Source: Datura wrightii (taxonomy: Eukaryota; Streptophyta; Magnoliopsida; Solanales; Solanaceae). Taken from it: a stretch of DNA of 64,000 nucleotides. Below the pieces are notes generated by a model. It was not told the origin of the DNA, did not search any database, and worked only from the letters and a program-made list of their open reading frames with translations. Shown piece by piece: positions 34,419 to 48,500 of the stretch. Within the stretch, counting starts at the first letter, position 1; every line of letters begins with the position of its first letter. The translations under genes and the position numbers were made by a program. The DNA lies in contig JASDFA010000007.1 in the NCBI GenBank assembly GCA_035772735.1, forward strand, positions 71,090,501 through 71,154,500, given 5' to 3'.

Positions 34419-35916
34419 ACACCCTCAACTTAAGACTTTTGCATGTCCTCAGGCAAAGAAATAGAAAAACTAAACATGACACTTAACTAGAAAATAAACC
34501 TAGGACACTACAACCAATATCAAACAAAATTTTCATTATGACTCCAAAAGCTTTTGACCCTTTCCCTATGAACCAAATTAGCACATGCACTACAAGCAAC
34601 CACAAAACATGATAAACAAGGATCAAGGCATGTCATCTAGCTATTAACAAGTAGTCAAGTCATCACCAATGCTTTTCACACAGACCACTGGTAAAGTTAA
34701 ACACAAACCATGTACCCTCACAGCAAATGAAGTCCCCCCACACAGATATAGCAAAATATATGATATGGGACTGAACAAGCGAGACTCTCGCTCTCACAAA
34801 GAAGTTAAAAATACTGCATATTGGATACAATAGGCTTGCCCTTATTTTCTCTACTTCGGTCTATCAGATGGTTAGGTTATGATCACTATAGGACTTGTTA
34901 TGGCTTGTAATATAGGCTTTCAGGCTGGGTAAGGTAGATATGGAATCTTTTGAGTGATTAAAATCCCTACTTGGCATTACATACATGCGGCTCTGTTCTT
35001 CACTTTTTCACCCTTTTTACTTTTTCAACTTTTTTTTCTTTTCACCCCTTGTTTTGTATATTTGCATGAGTGTGGTGTGTTTCTTCAAAATTTTTATGCA
35101 TCATTCACTTTTTGAATTTTGTTTTTCAATTTTTCTTTCTTTTTCTCTTTATTTTTTCAGACCACACTTCATTTTTCATCTTTTTTCTCTTTTCTCTCCC
35201 TTTTTCACCTTCCCAATCTTTATGCACCCCTACTCTAGCCATCCTCAAATTAGGCATTTTGCCTATGTTGAGGTTCACAATGTCCAAGGAGGGACCAGGG
35301 ACAAAACAGTTTCATTATAAAAATGGGTACGGTTAATCGGTTAATCAAAGAAAAAAAAGGTCTATTTGAGGCTCAAAATTTTGGATCAAGGAAATCATAT
35401 GATTTCAGTAGGGTTATTTAGGATAAAAATGGACTCAACAAGAACAGCCTATGATCCTTTCCTAACCAACCATCCTAAAAACTATGCAAAGACCAACCGG
35501 GCAAGTTCTAGATCCTCTACACAGTATTGAACTGGGTATCAGACCTCACTCACTCATGGTACATGATTTATATTCACTCTACCTATCCATTTTATTCATG
35601 GCTTAACAAAAACTACACATGCTAATACTAAATGACATAAAAAGATCCACAGAAATCATGCATGCAATCACAAGTACACAGCTAATTCATCAAAAAAATT
35701 TAATAGGGTCAATTTTTCAAAAGTATTAAATCTAGTGCACTTTATTGGCTGAGTACTCCTAAGCTACTTTCTAATTTAACAAAAATCACACAAAAAATAA
35801 AATACTAAACATGTCGGTTCTATTATATGGCATGCCCGAGGGAAAAGAAACACGGCAAGAAAAACCCTCGGACCAATTAAAATCCCCAAAAATACAAGTA
35901 CACCCCCTCCCCTTTT
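34419..35916 (-). other. Y 3' non-coding region
   Basis: No gene. Next to the LTR is the polypurine tract. A long T/C-rich tract occupies about 34990-35220, which would be purine-rich in the element RNA. The open frames within it are low-complexity by-products. Confidence 0.65.
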
Positions 35917-38123
35917 TTAAAAAGCGTGCTTCATACCCAAAGAATAGAATGCAAGCATAGAGGGAAGGAAAAATACCTGTGGCGCTCTAAGCACTCCTTT
36001 CATCCTGTGGAGAAGTGCCTCCGCTGCAATTGTGGCATCGGCAGTGGCTGGCGCACTCACTTGTGGGTCAACAGGGGGAGGGGATACCCCCTCAGTGGTC
36101 TCGACTACCTCTACGGCCTCTGGAATAGTCGAGGCTGAATGTGGCTTTACCGAAGGGTCCCTACCACTAGCAAGCTCAGTCTGGGCCACGATTGAGCTAC
36201 CTGCTCCTCTAACTGATTCTTTCAACTCTGACATGTGTGCGTCATGAGTCTGCAGGCTCTCCACTCGTGCCTGCTTGCATTCTCTTTTCTCTCTCTTCTT
36301 TCACTTTCTCAGGGTCTCATCTCCAACATCCTCAGACACCCTCTTCTTCCCTTTCTCTTTCCCTACTGCTGTGGGCTCCCAGTAGGCTGCCCAATCAAGA
36401 TCCTCATGTATATCCACATCAAGGTCAAGAAGAGTGGGGGTTGTTATGACTATCGGCTGCCATGATGATAACTCGGCCATTTGGCTCCAAAGAGCCTCCA
36501 ACTCCTTACGGAGGCTGCCTGTATCCGTCTGCTCAGCCATGCGCCTATTGAATCAACTCTCAAACCCATCAAGTCAGGCACGCAAGGCCTGTCCAACTGT
36601 CTCGATCTCAGCTTTCACCGCTTGACATTCTCCATCATTTATTGTATCTTTCTTTTAGCCATTGTCAATCTTTTGGCCAACTTCTAGAGAAAATCCTGGG
36701 GCACTAGGACGTATCCTGCTAGGGTCTGACCCAAGAGGCTGGTATATGGTGTAGCAGAAGTGCTAGGAGGTGCATTTGAATAACCGGTATCTTTAGCAGG
36801 TGTCTCACCCTACTCCTGTGAGGTAGGGTTGTTCACCTGTATGCTCTCAATAGGTTGAGTCAGTGGAATGGCGGTGGAAAGTCGGGCCCGACTCACCGAG
36901 TTCATTTCATCCTAGATCAGGCCAATATCTTCTATTCATGATCCTCCAATAAAGCGCTCTTCACCCCGGCGCATCGTGATGCCTGCCTCTATGCATAATC
37001 TGAAGACGAGGCTTGGGAATGGGATAGTAGTGCTCAATCCCATGGCTCGATCTCGCATCTCCTCTGCAATGGCCCTCAAAATGTTGATGGGCTATCTGGA
37101 CATGATACATGGCACTAGAGTTGCTCTATCTGCACTGAGGGTATTGTCATTGACCGTCGGTTCCAACCGGTGGCACACTAATGTCCAGCAAACCTTCGCT
37201 ATAAAGTTGAGAGAATTCTTCGTAACCTGCTTTCCTCTAGTGACCCACTTTACTTCCTCTTTGTCCTCAGTAATGCCAGACAACCACTGTATCTGTCTCC
37301 TCCTCTCATTGAAACCAAGCTACTTGATTTGTTTTAATGCCTCCACCCGGTACTCATATTCTGGCGTAGCATGTGGAGGTATGAACTGGGGCCCATATAG
37401 TATCTGAGCAATGGTATGCTCGTATATGTTGATCTCTCGGCCTTTGACCAGGACGGTCTCCAATGTATGCTGATCTTTCAACTTCTGCCACTCTTTGGCC
37501 TTCTGCTCCATGGTTGCCAAATAGTTGGCATAGAACTCACGGATAATTTCTGGAGTGTACTACTCTGGAGCCCTAGCCATCCACTCAAAGCCGTAGACAC
37601 TGAATATCTACTTCATCTCCTCCACCTTGTTCAATGAATTTTTAAGGATCCATGGCTCTTCTTGAATGCTCCACCTAGGTTTGTTTCTAGTGATGAGAGA
37701 AATGCCCTACTCATATATCTCCTTAGCTCTTGGTACTCTCCACCAAATAGTGCAGTTCTCCCTAGGTGGAGTCTGCTCCTGCTTAGTGTTTGGTGCCTCC
37801 TCCTCTAAACCAGCACCGCTACTTGCCTCTTCGAATTAGGTCTCCTTGAACCCTTCTTCTGTATTAGGGCCGCTTCCTGACTCCTAAGCTCTTTCCTCAG
37901 ATCCCTCATCAGACTGGGGAGCTCCAGTAGATTTGGCAGTAGCCACCACAGCTTGGGCTTTGGCCTTCGCCTTAGTGTTTTGGGTCCCATCAGTGTCCGA
38001 TGTATCGACCCTATACTCCTCTACTAAACCACTAGGGGCGCTACCTGCTTGATCAGATTTGGAGGTTTCATCAAGTAGTGTCCTTCCTGCAGCTGCCTTT
38101 GATGCTTTGCACTTCATCGTCAT
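35917..38123 (-). pseudogene. Y second gene: broken putative plant transposon protein
   Basis: The minus strand from the ATG at 38123 reads as a relative of the E1 second gene, in pieces. The N-terminus (38123-37884) is Lys/Ala-rich. The central part (about 37560-36990) holds an REFYANYLA block followed by a domain whose Trp, DRA and INIL positions line up with the E1 protein. The C-terminal part (36540-36301 and 36264-35917) is polar and acidic. Stops and frameshifts separate the pieces. Alignment by eye suggests the same family but a clearly different subfamily from E1/Z. Confidence 0.65.
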
Positions 38124-38199
38124 TGTATCCGTAGAAAAAGAGGGTTAGAATTCTATAACTAAGAAAAACAAAGCAAGAACAAAGTCCTCTAAAGTTTAT

Positions 38200-39500
38200 C
38201 ACGGGTCAACAATACGAGTCATACCTTGGAGCTATGATTCGCACTGAGACCCGTAATGTCTAAGGTCAGTGCTATGCCTCTAAGGTATGACTTGTACGAT
38301 GAAGGTACGGTTTGTACCATGAGTCATATAAGGATATCCCTGTTCACCATTTTTCTATATTTTTCCACGACTCATGGTATGACCCATATGTCAATTTCAC
38401 GAGTTGCAGGAAGGATCGTACAGTCACTTGTGGACTTGACCCTCTCCAGATTTTTGGTACGACTCATAGTAGTAAACCACGAGCCATACTAGGATTCGTA
38501 CCTTGTGTATTTTCAAATTTGTCTTGGGACAGTCCCAACAAGCCATCCTACGAGTCGTAGTATGTAACCTCGAGTCGTAAGAAGGCTTGTGAAGCCTGTC
38601 CTTGCCTCGATTTTGGTTCAGTTTATAGGGAGTTCTATTTTGCATTTTGGGTACTTAGAATTCTCCACGTCTAGGCATGTATTTTAACCCATTTTAAAAC
38701 TACTCATTCCTCCCTTTTTGATCACTATCCGTAACTCAATTGTTAATGGTTCAATGTGAAATTTCATCAAATTCAAGTTCTTTCCTAGTCTCACATGGCT
38801 CAATCACACCCCTAGTCATTGTCTTTTCAAATTTTTCAAGCAACAACGAGGACTCGCAGGGGGTTTAGCACATATACATTAAGCATACAAGTTTTGAGCT
38901 ACCAATTTTGAAGGAATACACTTACTTGATTGCTTGATACTTCAACTTATGAGTCAATACCAGGGTTTGAATCAAGGATTTTGATGTAATCTCCCCTAGA
39001 ACTTGCTTGCTGATTTATGGTAATGAGTTATGGGTGTGAGAGACTCATTAGATTGGTTTTAGTGAGCATGACTGAGTATTACGGTTCGTTTGAGCTTTTA
39101 AAGGTTTCAGGTATGATTTGAAAATCTGGGCCGAGTCAGGTGGTTTTAAGAATTTTGACCAGTATGACTTACACCACGAGTCATAGGATGATCCTATGAC
39201 TCATCCCTGGACCCGAACTTAGAGAAATTTAGGAACTTACCTGTGGACCTACGAGCACATCCCACGACTTGTACAACTGGGGTACGATTCGTACTATGAG
39301 TCATAGGTCTTTTCTATTCATTATGGTCTATGCCTTGAATAGTTCATAGGCACGATGAGTACTACAATCCGTACAATGAAGTTATGAGTCGTAGGACCAA
39401 CCGTACCCTGAACTCATGCACTAAAGTACATCTCTGATTCTCACCATGTCTCATGCCACGACTCTTACAACACTCTCACAAGTCGTACTGAGAACCATAG
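38200..39500 (-). promoter_or_regulatory. Dyad-rich stretch upstream of the Y second gene
   Basis: No coding sequence. Degenerate dyads of the type ACGA-C-TCGT / ATGA-C-TCAT occur many times (for example near 38205, 38530, 39175-39215, 39265-39310 and 39470). The same type of dyad fills the Y LTR at 33770-34250. The position, between the gag-protease and the second gene, matches that of the internal cassette in E1 and Z. Confidence 0.5.
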
Positions 39501-39575
39501 CACCTGACTCTTCTGTAGTTTTTTCTACCACCTGTTTTGTTTCCCCTGCACACTAAACACACATTAGTTAATTCA

Positions 39576-39678
39576 CTTGGGTTGCCTCCCAAGAAGCGCT
39601 TGATTTAACATCACGACATGACGTAGGTGGCTCGGTTACTCAGAATTCACCAAGCCACCACTTAGGTTGCCTCCCAAG
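39576..39678 (-). repeat. Two tandem copies of the post-stop hairpin in Y
   Basis: On the minus strand the copies CTTGGGAGGCAACCTAAG (39661-39678) and CTTGGGAGGCAACCCAAG (39576-39593) keep the E1 loop AGGCAA but have different paired stem bases. They are part of an 85-base tandem duplication. The first starts 47 bases after the protease stop. Confidence 0.75.
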
Positions 39679-39724
39679 AAGAGCCTGATTTAACATCACA
39701 TTACAACACAAATCTCTTGACTAC

Positions 39725-40559
39725 TCAAACTTCATCAAGGAACTCGAATTCATCTTCTATCGATGAGACCACTCTATATTCCTTCGGTTGCCTGATTGAC
39801 CGGCAAATGTTGAAAGTTACCTCTTCCTTAATTAGTCTAAACTTTAACTAGCCAGCCTCCACATCTTTTAAGGCCCTCCCAGTAGCAAGGAATGGTCGCC
39901 CAAAATGATGGGGACCTTGTAATCAACCTCTCAATCAAGGATCATGAAGTCTGCTAGGAATATAAGTCTGTCAACTTTGACAAGCAGATCAAACAGGATC
40001 CCTACAGGCTTCTTCAGAGTTCTATCGGCCATCAGCAGCCACATGGTAGTCGGTGTGGGGGCTTCCAAGCCCAACTTCTTAAACACAACCAGTGACATCA
40101 AATTGATGCTTGCCCCTAGATCATAGAGTGCCCTTGCAAACTCAACATCGCCAATTGTTCGTGGAATAGTAAAACCATCTGGATCTTCCTTTTTCTGCGC
40201 CAGGACCCGTGAAGCTATGGCATTACAATAGTGTACATTATCAACGGGCTCATAGCTCATGGACCTCTTCTTCGTCACAAGGTCCTTCATAAACTTGGCA
40301 TATCCCGGCATTTGTTCAACACTTCAACTAATGGTATGTTCACAGATAACTGTTTGAGCATTTACAGGAATTTCTAAAACTTACCATTCTCCGCCTTCTT
40401 CTTCATTCTTTTGGGGGGAACGGTGGTTGTGGTCGTGAAATAGCCTTGTAAATTTGGGTTTCTCCTTGTTCAACTTCAGGCCTTTTTTCAGCAATTGGGG
40501 CCTCAGGCAACTCAGCATCCTCGTTATGTTCCTTCTCAACAACATTGTCCTCATCTTCA
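39725..40559 (-). pseudogene. Y gag-protease, 3' part (protease)
   Basis: The segment 40311-39931 encodes an aspartic protease with the active-site block DLGASINLM, and the next 200 bases continue to the flap region and a stop at 39725. Stops and frameshifts break it. The 5' part lies at 54593-56165 on the other side of the X insertion. Confidence 0.82.
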
Positions 40560-40564
40560 ATAAC
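40560..40564 (+). repeat. Target-site duplication of solo LTR X, left copy (ATAAC)
   Basis: ATAAC precedes the terminus TGTTATACCC. The right copy at 54588-54592 is ATAAG, one mismatch. Confidence 0.7.
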
Positions 40565-42662
40565 TGTTATACCCTGGAAGCCAAAAAGTCAAACTCGGGA
40601 GTTGAAATGGAGAAAATCGTAAAAACTGGCACCAGGCACAAAACGAGTTGTAGGATGGCTCGTTGGTGCATCCCACGAATTGTGGTGTGACTCGTGGGAA
40701 GGCCAGTGGGGGAGTTGGGAATTTTGAGAGATAGAAGCCCCACGGGCGTGACAACGACTCGTGGTTAGACCCCACGAGTCGTTAGGTTAGCCTTGGAGTG
40801 GGAAAGGAAAGAAAAGAGAAGAAGGGAGGCAGTGCACTCGAAGGGAGGACCCCACGAGTCATGGTCAGTCCCCTCAATTTGTGGGGTGAGTCATAGTCAA
40901 GAAGAGTATGTTTTTGTTGTAGCCCAGGAAGTGTACTTCATGACCGACTCCACGAGTCGTGACCCCAAGCAATGAGTCGTTAGGTCCTCCATTAGGACAA
41001 CCTGACAGTTGTGTTCTGTGAATTCAGTAAGGGCTTTTCCCTAATTCTTAAGTTTCTAATGCCTAAACTATGTCGTTTTATGTTATTTTCTGAAGTGTAT
41101 TAAGATACGTCAAGTCTTCCTAACTTATTCATTCTCATGCGTGCAAAGTTTGAAAAGTTTAGAGGTGATCAAGCTAGTCTTCAAGGTGTTTTTCATCAAT
41201 CTCCCTTTGGGCTTTCTAGGAGTGGAGAGAACTGATCTTACCCAGGTATGTAGGGTTATTAATGGGTGTTTCGTTCATACCCATGCCTAATCTCTCTTAA
41301 TTCATGAAAGTAGATCAAGGATCTTATGGGGTTTTGACTTAAATCTTGGGGAATTCCAATGATCTATTAATGGGTTATTTTCTTTTGCGATTTATATTAT
41401 ATTTTATGAATTATGATCAGATTCTACAACTATTTTGATATTAAAATTAATGATTTCAATTTCTCCTAACTTAAGCCTAATTATGCATGTTCTATGATGA
41501 ATGGAGTTATGAACTTTACTTAAATTGTTGATATTCATAAATGCATCATGATTTATGACTTGAAATAGGGATTTGTTCAATTAGACATTATGATTTGAGG
41601 ATTTGCAAAGTATATGTATGATGTACAAGTATGCATGAATCCCCCGATTTTCAAATTAAGTTTTTGGCCGACTCACGGGCCTTAACCTCATGGCTAGTTC
41701 ACAAATTCACAAGCATGTTTATGATTATTATGATTTAACTAGCCCATGAATCTCATGCATATTATACTATGAACACTATATATGTTTTGGAAGTAGTATT
41801 TAACACCGAGTAGGTTCAAGGACCAGGTTCTGCCCCATATCTCAAAACTATGTGCCACCGTAGGACATGATGGGACCTCTCTTGTGACTGTCCCCTGGCC
41901 CAAATGGCCCTTTTCATGGTGATATCATGACTCTCCTGGTTCTACCCTTGGCAAGGTATGAACGCCCTCCCGACTAAGGTTACAGGTCGGGCTCCATGTG
42001 TGCTTGTATGGTGTATGTTGGTTATGAGAATCTCCCTCTGTTCCTCACGATTTATGCATGTTTATGATTATGTATAATGGCTCAAGTCATGTACAATAAA
42101 GCTTTTCTCTTATGATTATGATTACGATTTTATTACGAATGTTTGAAAACCTTGAGCCTTATGTTATGAGCTTGTTGTCCTACTCTTATGATCATTTATG
42201 AGTTTCTATACATTTTAAATGTACATTTTTACTTACCTTGCATACTCGGTGTATTCCATGTACTGACCGCATACTCTATGTTGTATCATTTCATGATACA
42301 GGACTCGGCTCCCAGGTTCAGCCCCACTCATAGTCATCTTGTCAGAGTTAGCATTTGCATTGTTGGTGAGTCCTCATCTCTCGAGGAATAGACTACTCAG
42401 ATTTCTTACTTGTATTTCAGTTTCAATTTTGTTGAGTTAGTTAGGGTCTAGTCCCATCAACTCGTCATGTTTAGTGGCTTTTCAGACATATGTATGTATT
42501 CAGCTTTGGATTTCGTATTCTGATGTTATGATTAAGTTAGACTTCTGCTATGAGTATATTTTTGATTATTCAGTTTCTTTATTGAGTTAGATGTATACTT
42601 ATGCCATGGGTCGACTTGGGGTCTCTCGGGGCTCCTTGTCCCGTGTTACAATCCGGGCCTCC
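40565..42662 (+). mobile_element. Solo LTR X, first segment
   Basis: This Del-type LTR starts TGTTATACCCTGGAAG and continues to 42662, where W is inserted. The last 15 bases are at 54573-54587 (ending GTCGTGACA). Total length is about 2113 bp. It is related to the LTR at 4919-7255 and to S. A perfect 12-bp stem AACGACTCGTGG pairs 40753-40764 with 40772-40783 (loop 7 bases). Confidence 0.9.
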
Positions 42663-45277
42663 TGTCACGCCCCACCTTGGGGGGTATGACTGGCACCTGG
42701 TGCCCTAGTAGGACCTGGACTGCTATCTAGTGAGCCTAAGCACATCTGGTGCCTGGCTGGTGGAAACAAAGGGCTATATAACGGCTGTAAACACAGCCTC
42801 CGGCCAATTGGCCTATAGCCACCTGTACCTATAATAACAGCTAACCAGAAACGTACTACTATAGGGGAACATATGCGGGCTGACAAGGCCACCATGCTGT
42901 CTAGTTCTCTGTAACTCAACAATAGCATGCTAAATAATTACGTGACCGGCAAGGTCACCACTACTGACTGGTTATGGCCACACACGGCCAACAGGAACTG
43001 AAATACTAAATAACTACAACAACTACACGGCCTCACACGACCGGCTCAACTGACCACAGGGAAATATATACAAACTGCAAGCCTCTAGGAATAACAATAG
43101 AAATGATCGGAACAGGGCCCCGACCTACCCATACTATACAAAAAGGGAAAGAGCAACACCTCTGGAAATCAGACTCCGGATGACAGGAGCTGAATACTCA
43201 ATAGCTGGCTGGAATCACGAGGGTTCACCTCCTCGTCTATGAGTACCTGCAGGCAAGTAATGTAGCGCCCCACTGGGCGTCAGTACCACTGGTACTGAGT
43301 ATGCAAAGCAACTAAAATAATACAACTGAAAACAACTAAATATAGATAGCATAACTAGCATTTCTGTATAGTAGGAGATAGCTGAATCTGAAGAAGCTGG
43401 TATGAACTGAATCAAGCTTTCTGTACTGATAAGGCAGAGGCGTACCTGTAGACGCATTGGCCTGCTGTCTAGTAGCTAGTATATAGCACATAAATAGATA
43501 TACAAATATCAAGCAAGAGCCAATACCAACCCCCATAAGCCGGATGGCGCCAAGCAAGCAAACGATCGATATACCCCTACCCGGGTCAAAACCAACCAAA
43601 AATAAGTCACTCCACTCATCTACTCACTTCGGAGCTCCTCTACCAGCCCCCTGGGTCTCCGGCTCGGGCCATAGCCTCCGATATAAGCAACCTTGTCTGG
43701 GTCCGGAGGACTCCTGTGTAGACAGCAACAGATAGGGCCTGGATCCCCGGACACACTTTACGGGGCTATCTGAAACCGGAGCTACACTTGTAATAACTGA
43801 ATGTACAGACAGTAACAGATAGGGTCTGATTCCCTGGACACTGCTCAACAGGGCTATCTGATACCGGAGCTGTACCTGTAATGCTGATCAGACTGCTATG
43901 GGGAAAGCTTCATCCCATCTTTGTCCAAGTTGGGGACGGCATGCCACTCCTTGGAGTGACGTAAAACCCACCCGCTTAGTGGGCGACATGATTACCAACC
44001 CAGGGGGGGCGAAGATGCTCAATAAGGTGCCCTCACGCCATATCAAGTCTCAACAAACAATAGCACATATAAATAGCAAGCATGTATAACTGAAAAATAC
44101 TATTTGAAATTTGATTTCTTATTCCGATCTCTTTCTGTATTATACTGACTCTTCACTGATTATACTAATTTTGAAATCTCTGTTTAACTGTATGGCTAAT
44201 CTGTAGCCAAGATACTATCTATCTGAATGGCTAATCTGTAGCCATAACTGTTTGTCTATCTGATCTTTCTTTACTGAACTTTATTATGAAAATCTATTTC
44301 TTTTTATTCTACAACATGCTTGCTAATCACATAATAGTCTATACTGAATCTAATACTGAGTTATACTAAGCCTGGAATAATATCTCGCTGTCTGACACTA
44401 ATTTACTGACTTTTATTCTGCATACGGTATAATAACTCGGACATGCTTACTGAATTCACACTGGACATAATACTCGACTTCTGAAACTTTCTTATAGAAT
44501 TTACTCTATTTTACTATGCTAGAATTACTAACTTGCCGAAGAAACTAGCTTTACATACCTTAACCTCGAGTTACCCGGCTGTCGGACGAGGCTCGTTCAG
44601 TACTCCAGCTACTTCATATATATGTCAATTAATACTAAATATAGCTTTATTCCGAAGAACAACGTCACTTTCAATATAATTATAGCCTAAACTTAGGCTT
44701 ATCGAAAGACGGTCGAAAACTCGCTATTTTTTAGAAGTCCAGAAGGGAGAAGTATTCACTTCACAGCTAGGAGCACATAGACACTAGTTTGGAGCAATTA
44801 TACTTACCTTAGCTCGGTAGCTCGACGATTCATCGGCCGTATTTCGCGAAACTAAATCCGTAGGAATGTTTTCTGCTGCTAAATACGTCGGTACCTGAGG
44901 TTAATTTGGGTTTGGACTACGTTTGGCAGCGTAATCGGACGAAAATATATTTACCCTCTTCGTTCTTTTCTTTCCTCTGGTTTTTCCTCTCTGTTTTCAC
45001 TGGAAATTATAAGAATGATTGATTTAAAACCGAAGTGGGGCTTTATATACTTGGGCCTGGACAAGACCAATGTGTCACGGAACCAACGCGGAGGCTCCAC
45101 CTCCGTGACACGTTGCCATCGCGGAGGGGCTCTGCCTCGGCTCCTTCCGCGATGGTTCGATAGGTTTCTCGTCTGATCTTTTTCTCAGGCCTTTCTTTAG
45201 CACGTATGGCCTTCAAATATGCTTAACCAACGTGCAAATAGGTCAACTAGGTGCCGGGAATCCTACGGGGTATAACA
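42663..45277 (-). repeat. W 3' LTR (2615 bp)
   Basis: It ends TATAACA at 45277 next to the polypurine tract. The TATA box (minus strand TATATAAAG) is at 45042-45050. Just upstream of it lie a stem of ten bases with one mismatch (45071-45080 with 45103-45112, TGTGTCACGG) and a perfect 10-bp stem CCATCGCGGA (45116-45125 with 45146-45155). Confidence 0.93.
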
Positions 45278-45293
45278 TTCTCCCTCCCTTAAG
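45278..45293 (-). other. W polypurine tract
   Basis: On the minus strand this is CTTAAGGGAGGGAGAA, directly beside the 3' LTR, where plus-strand DNA synthesis is primed. Confidence 0.85.
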
Positions 45294-45540
45294 AACATTC
45301 GTCCTCGAATGTAAACTTCTATCTAGAGGACTTCTCAACTTACTACCTAGGAAAATTTCGGCAGAGTTTCCCCTGTAATATGGACTATAGCAAAAACCTG
45401 AAATGCAGAAAAGTCCAACACAGATACTGCACGCAATACTTTAAGATTCACTGGATAGCTAAACATCAATCTTTCTCATATATATATATACAACCATAAG
45501 GTACTGCATAAGTAATAATACGGACGTACCTGTCGTTTGA

Positions 45541-48500
45541 CTAGGCCTGGAATAGGTGAGGATATCTAGCTTTCATATCTTCTTCAGCCTCCCACGTCAT
45601 CTCCTCTCGGTTCCTGTTATGCCACAATACCTTGACAGATGCAATATCCTTAGTTCTCAATCTATGAATCTGTCTATCTAAGATAGCTACCGGAACCTCT
45701 TCGTAGGCCAGCTCTTCTGTAACCTGGATATCCTGGACTGGGAATGCTCTGGATGGCTATCCTATGCATTTCCTCAGCATAGACACGTGAAAGACCGGAT
45801 GAACGGATTCTAGCTCTGGAGGCAGGTTCAATTCATATGCTACTCGGCCTATCCTTCGAAGAATCTGATAAGGCCCAACAAACCTCGGACTGAGCTTACC
45901 TTTCTTGCCAAATCTCATCACCCCTTTCATCGGAGATACTTTCAGAAATACCCAATCATTTACATTAAACTCCAGGTCTCTGCGCCGCACATCAGCATAT
46001 GATTTCTGGCGGCTCTGTGCAGTCAGTAGGCGTTCTCTAATAAGCTTTACCTTCTCCTCTGACTGCTGAACAGTGTCTGGCCCAATCAACGCTGATTCTC
46101 CTATTTCGAACCAGCAAACCGGCGATCTGCATTTTCGCCCGTATAAAGCCCCGAAAGGTGCCATCTGAATAGCCGAGTGATAGCTATTATTATAAGAAAA
46201 TTCTATCAATGGCAAATGCTCTTCCCAGCTACCACCAAAGTCTAGCACACACGCTCGCAGCATATCCTCGAGCTTCTGAATAGTGCGCTCAGCCTGTCCA
46301 TCTGTCTGAGGGTGGAATGTTGTGCTCAAATTAATCTGCGTTCCCAGACCCTTCTGGAATTATTGCCAAAATCTAGTCGTGAACTGCGCTCCTCTGTCTG
46401 AAATAATGGATACTGGCACTCCGTACAATCTGACTATCTCTCGGATATACAACTCCGCATAATCTTCGGCCGAGAAAGTAGTTCTTACTGGTAGGAAATG
46501 AGTTGATTTAGTCAATCTATCAACTATCACCCATATAGAGTCATGTCTGTGTCTGGTACGGGGTAATCCTGCTACAAAATCCATATTTACTGCTTCCCAT
46601 TTCAAGAGAGGCACAACTATGTCCTGAGTTAACCCACCTGGTTTCTGGTGTTCCGCCTTTACCTGTTGGCAGTTAGGACACTGGGCTACAAATTCAGCAA
46701 TTTTCCTTTTCATACCTGGCCACCAGTAGTTTTCTTTGATATCATGGTACATTTTTGTTGCACCGGGATGAAGAGAATAACGGGCGTAATGTACCTCGTT
46801 CATAATCTGCTGGCGGAGGCCTGAAACATTAGGAACACATAAACAATCTTTACAACGCAGCACTCCATCCTCTGTTACCCGAAATCCTGGCGCCTTCCCT
46901 AGAGGAATATAATCTTTAAGCTGAACTAGGTCAGGATCCTCAAATTGCCGTTCTTTCACTTCCACAACTAACGATGACACGGCGGTGTTCTGAATTACCG
47001 CTTTACCGTCCTCTATTTCTTCTACACGAACGGCTAGGCGAGCTAACTGATGTATTTCCCTGACCAATTCCCGCTGCTCGGGCTGCAAATACGCCAAGCT
47101 CCCCATGGACTTCCGACTGAGAGCATCTGCTACAACATTAGCTTTTCCCGGGTGGTACAGAATATTCACATCATAATCCTTTAGCAGCTCCAACCAGCAA
47201 CGTTGCCGCAGATTCAGCTCCCTCTGAGTGAAGATATACTGTAGGCTCTTGTGGTCTGTGAAAATATCAACATGGACGCCATACAGGTAATGTCTCCACA
47301 TTTTCAAGGCGTGGATGACTGTGCCTAACTCCAGGTCATGGGTAGGATAATTCTTTTCGTGTTTCCTCAGTTGTCTGGAAGCATACGCAATCACCTTACC
47401 ATGCTGCATCAACACACAACCCAACCCAATGCCTGATGCGTCGCAATATACTGAATAACCTTCTGTACCTTCCGGCAATGTTAACACTGGGGCGGAGGTC
47501 AATCTATCTTTCAGTTCCTGGAAGCTCTGCTCGCATGCCTCTGTCCACTGAAACTTTGTTGCTTTCTGTGTCAGTTTGGTCAGAGGTGCCGCTATAGTAG
47601 AGAATCCCTCAACAAACCTCCTGTAATATCTCGCTAATCCCAGAAAACTGCGGACTACGGTCGGAGTGGTAGGCCTAGGCCATGATTTGACTGCTTCTAT
47701 CTTCTGCGTGTCAACCTGTATACCAACATCTGACATAATATGCCCCAAGAAGGCTACTGAGTTCAGCCAGAATTCACACTTGGAAAATTTAGCATATAAC
47801 TGGCAGTCCCTGAGGATCTAGAGCACTGTCCGCAAATGAGTCCGGTGATCTACTTCAAAGCGAGAATATACCAGAATATCATCAATAAACATGATCACGA
47901 ACAGGTCCAGGTATGGTCTGAAAATACTGTTCATCAGGTCCATGAATACTGCTGGGGCATTCGTCAACCCGAAGGACATAACCAGAAATTCAAAGTGTCC
48001 ATATCGGGTTCTGAACGCCGTTTTGGGAATATCTCTTTCACGAACTCGAACCTGGTGGTATCCGGACCGCAAGTCTATCTTAGAAAAATATCTGGATCCC
48101 TGCAAATGATCAAATAAGTCATCAATTCTGGGAAGCGGGTACTTGTTTTTCACTGTAACTTTGTTCAATTGCCGATAATCTATGCACATACAGAGCGAGC
48201 CATCTTTCTTCCTCACAAACAGAACTGGCGCACCCCATGGTGAAGTACTCATCCTAATAAAACCTTTATCTAACAAGTCTTTCAGCTGCTCCTTTAATTC
48301 TGTGAGTTCTGCAGGACCCATACGATAAGGAGGAATTGATATAGGCTGAATGCCTGGTAATAAATCAATAGCAAAATCTATTTCCCTTTCTGGGGGAATA
48401 CCAGGTAACTCATCCAGAAACACATCAGGGAACTCATTCACCACCGGAACAGACTGGAGTGTTGGAGATTTTGCTCGGATATCCTGAACTCTGACCAGAT

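Noticed and set aside
34985..35336. Phe-rich open frames of 88-111 codons
   Set aside because: They come from a T/C-rich tract in the 3' region of Y and have no protein character.
42665..42928. Open frames in the W LTRs (also 43215-43848 and 52492-53125)
   Set aside because: They recur at the same place in both W LTRs, lie outside the gag-pol region, and resemble no known protein; they are most simply chance frames.
45476..45492. The short AT dinucleotide run as a microsatellite of interest
   Set aside because: It has only about six units beside the end of W pol and nothing marks it as special.
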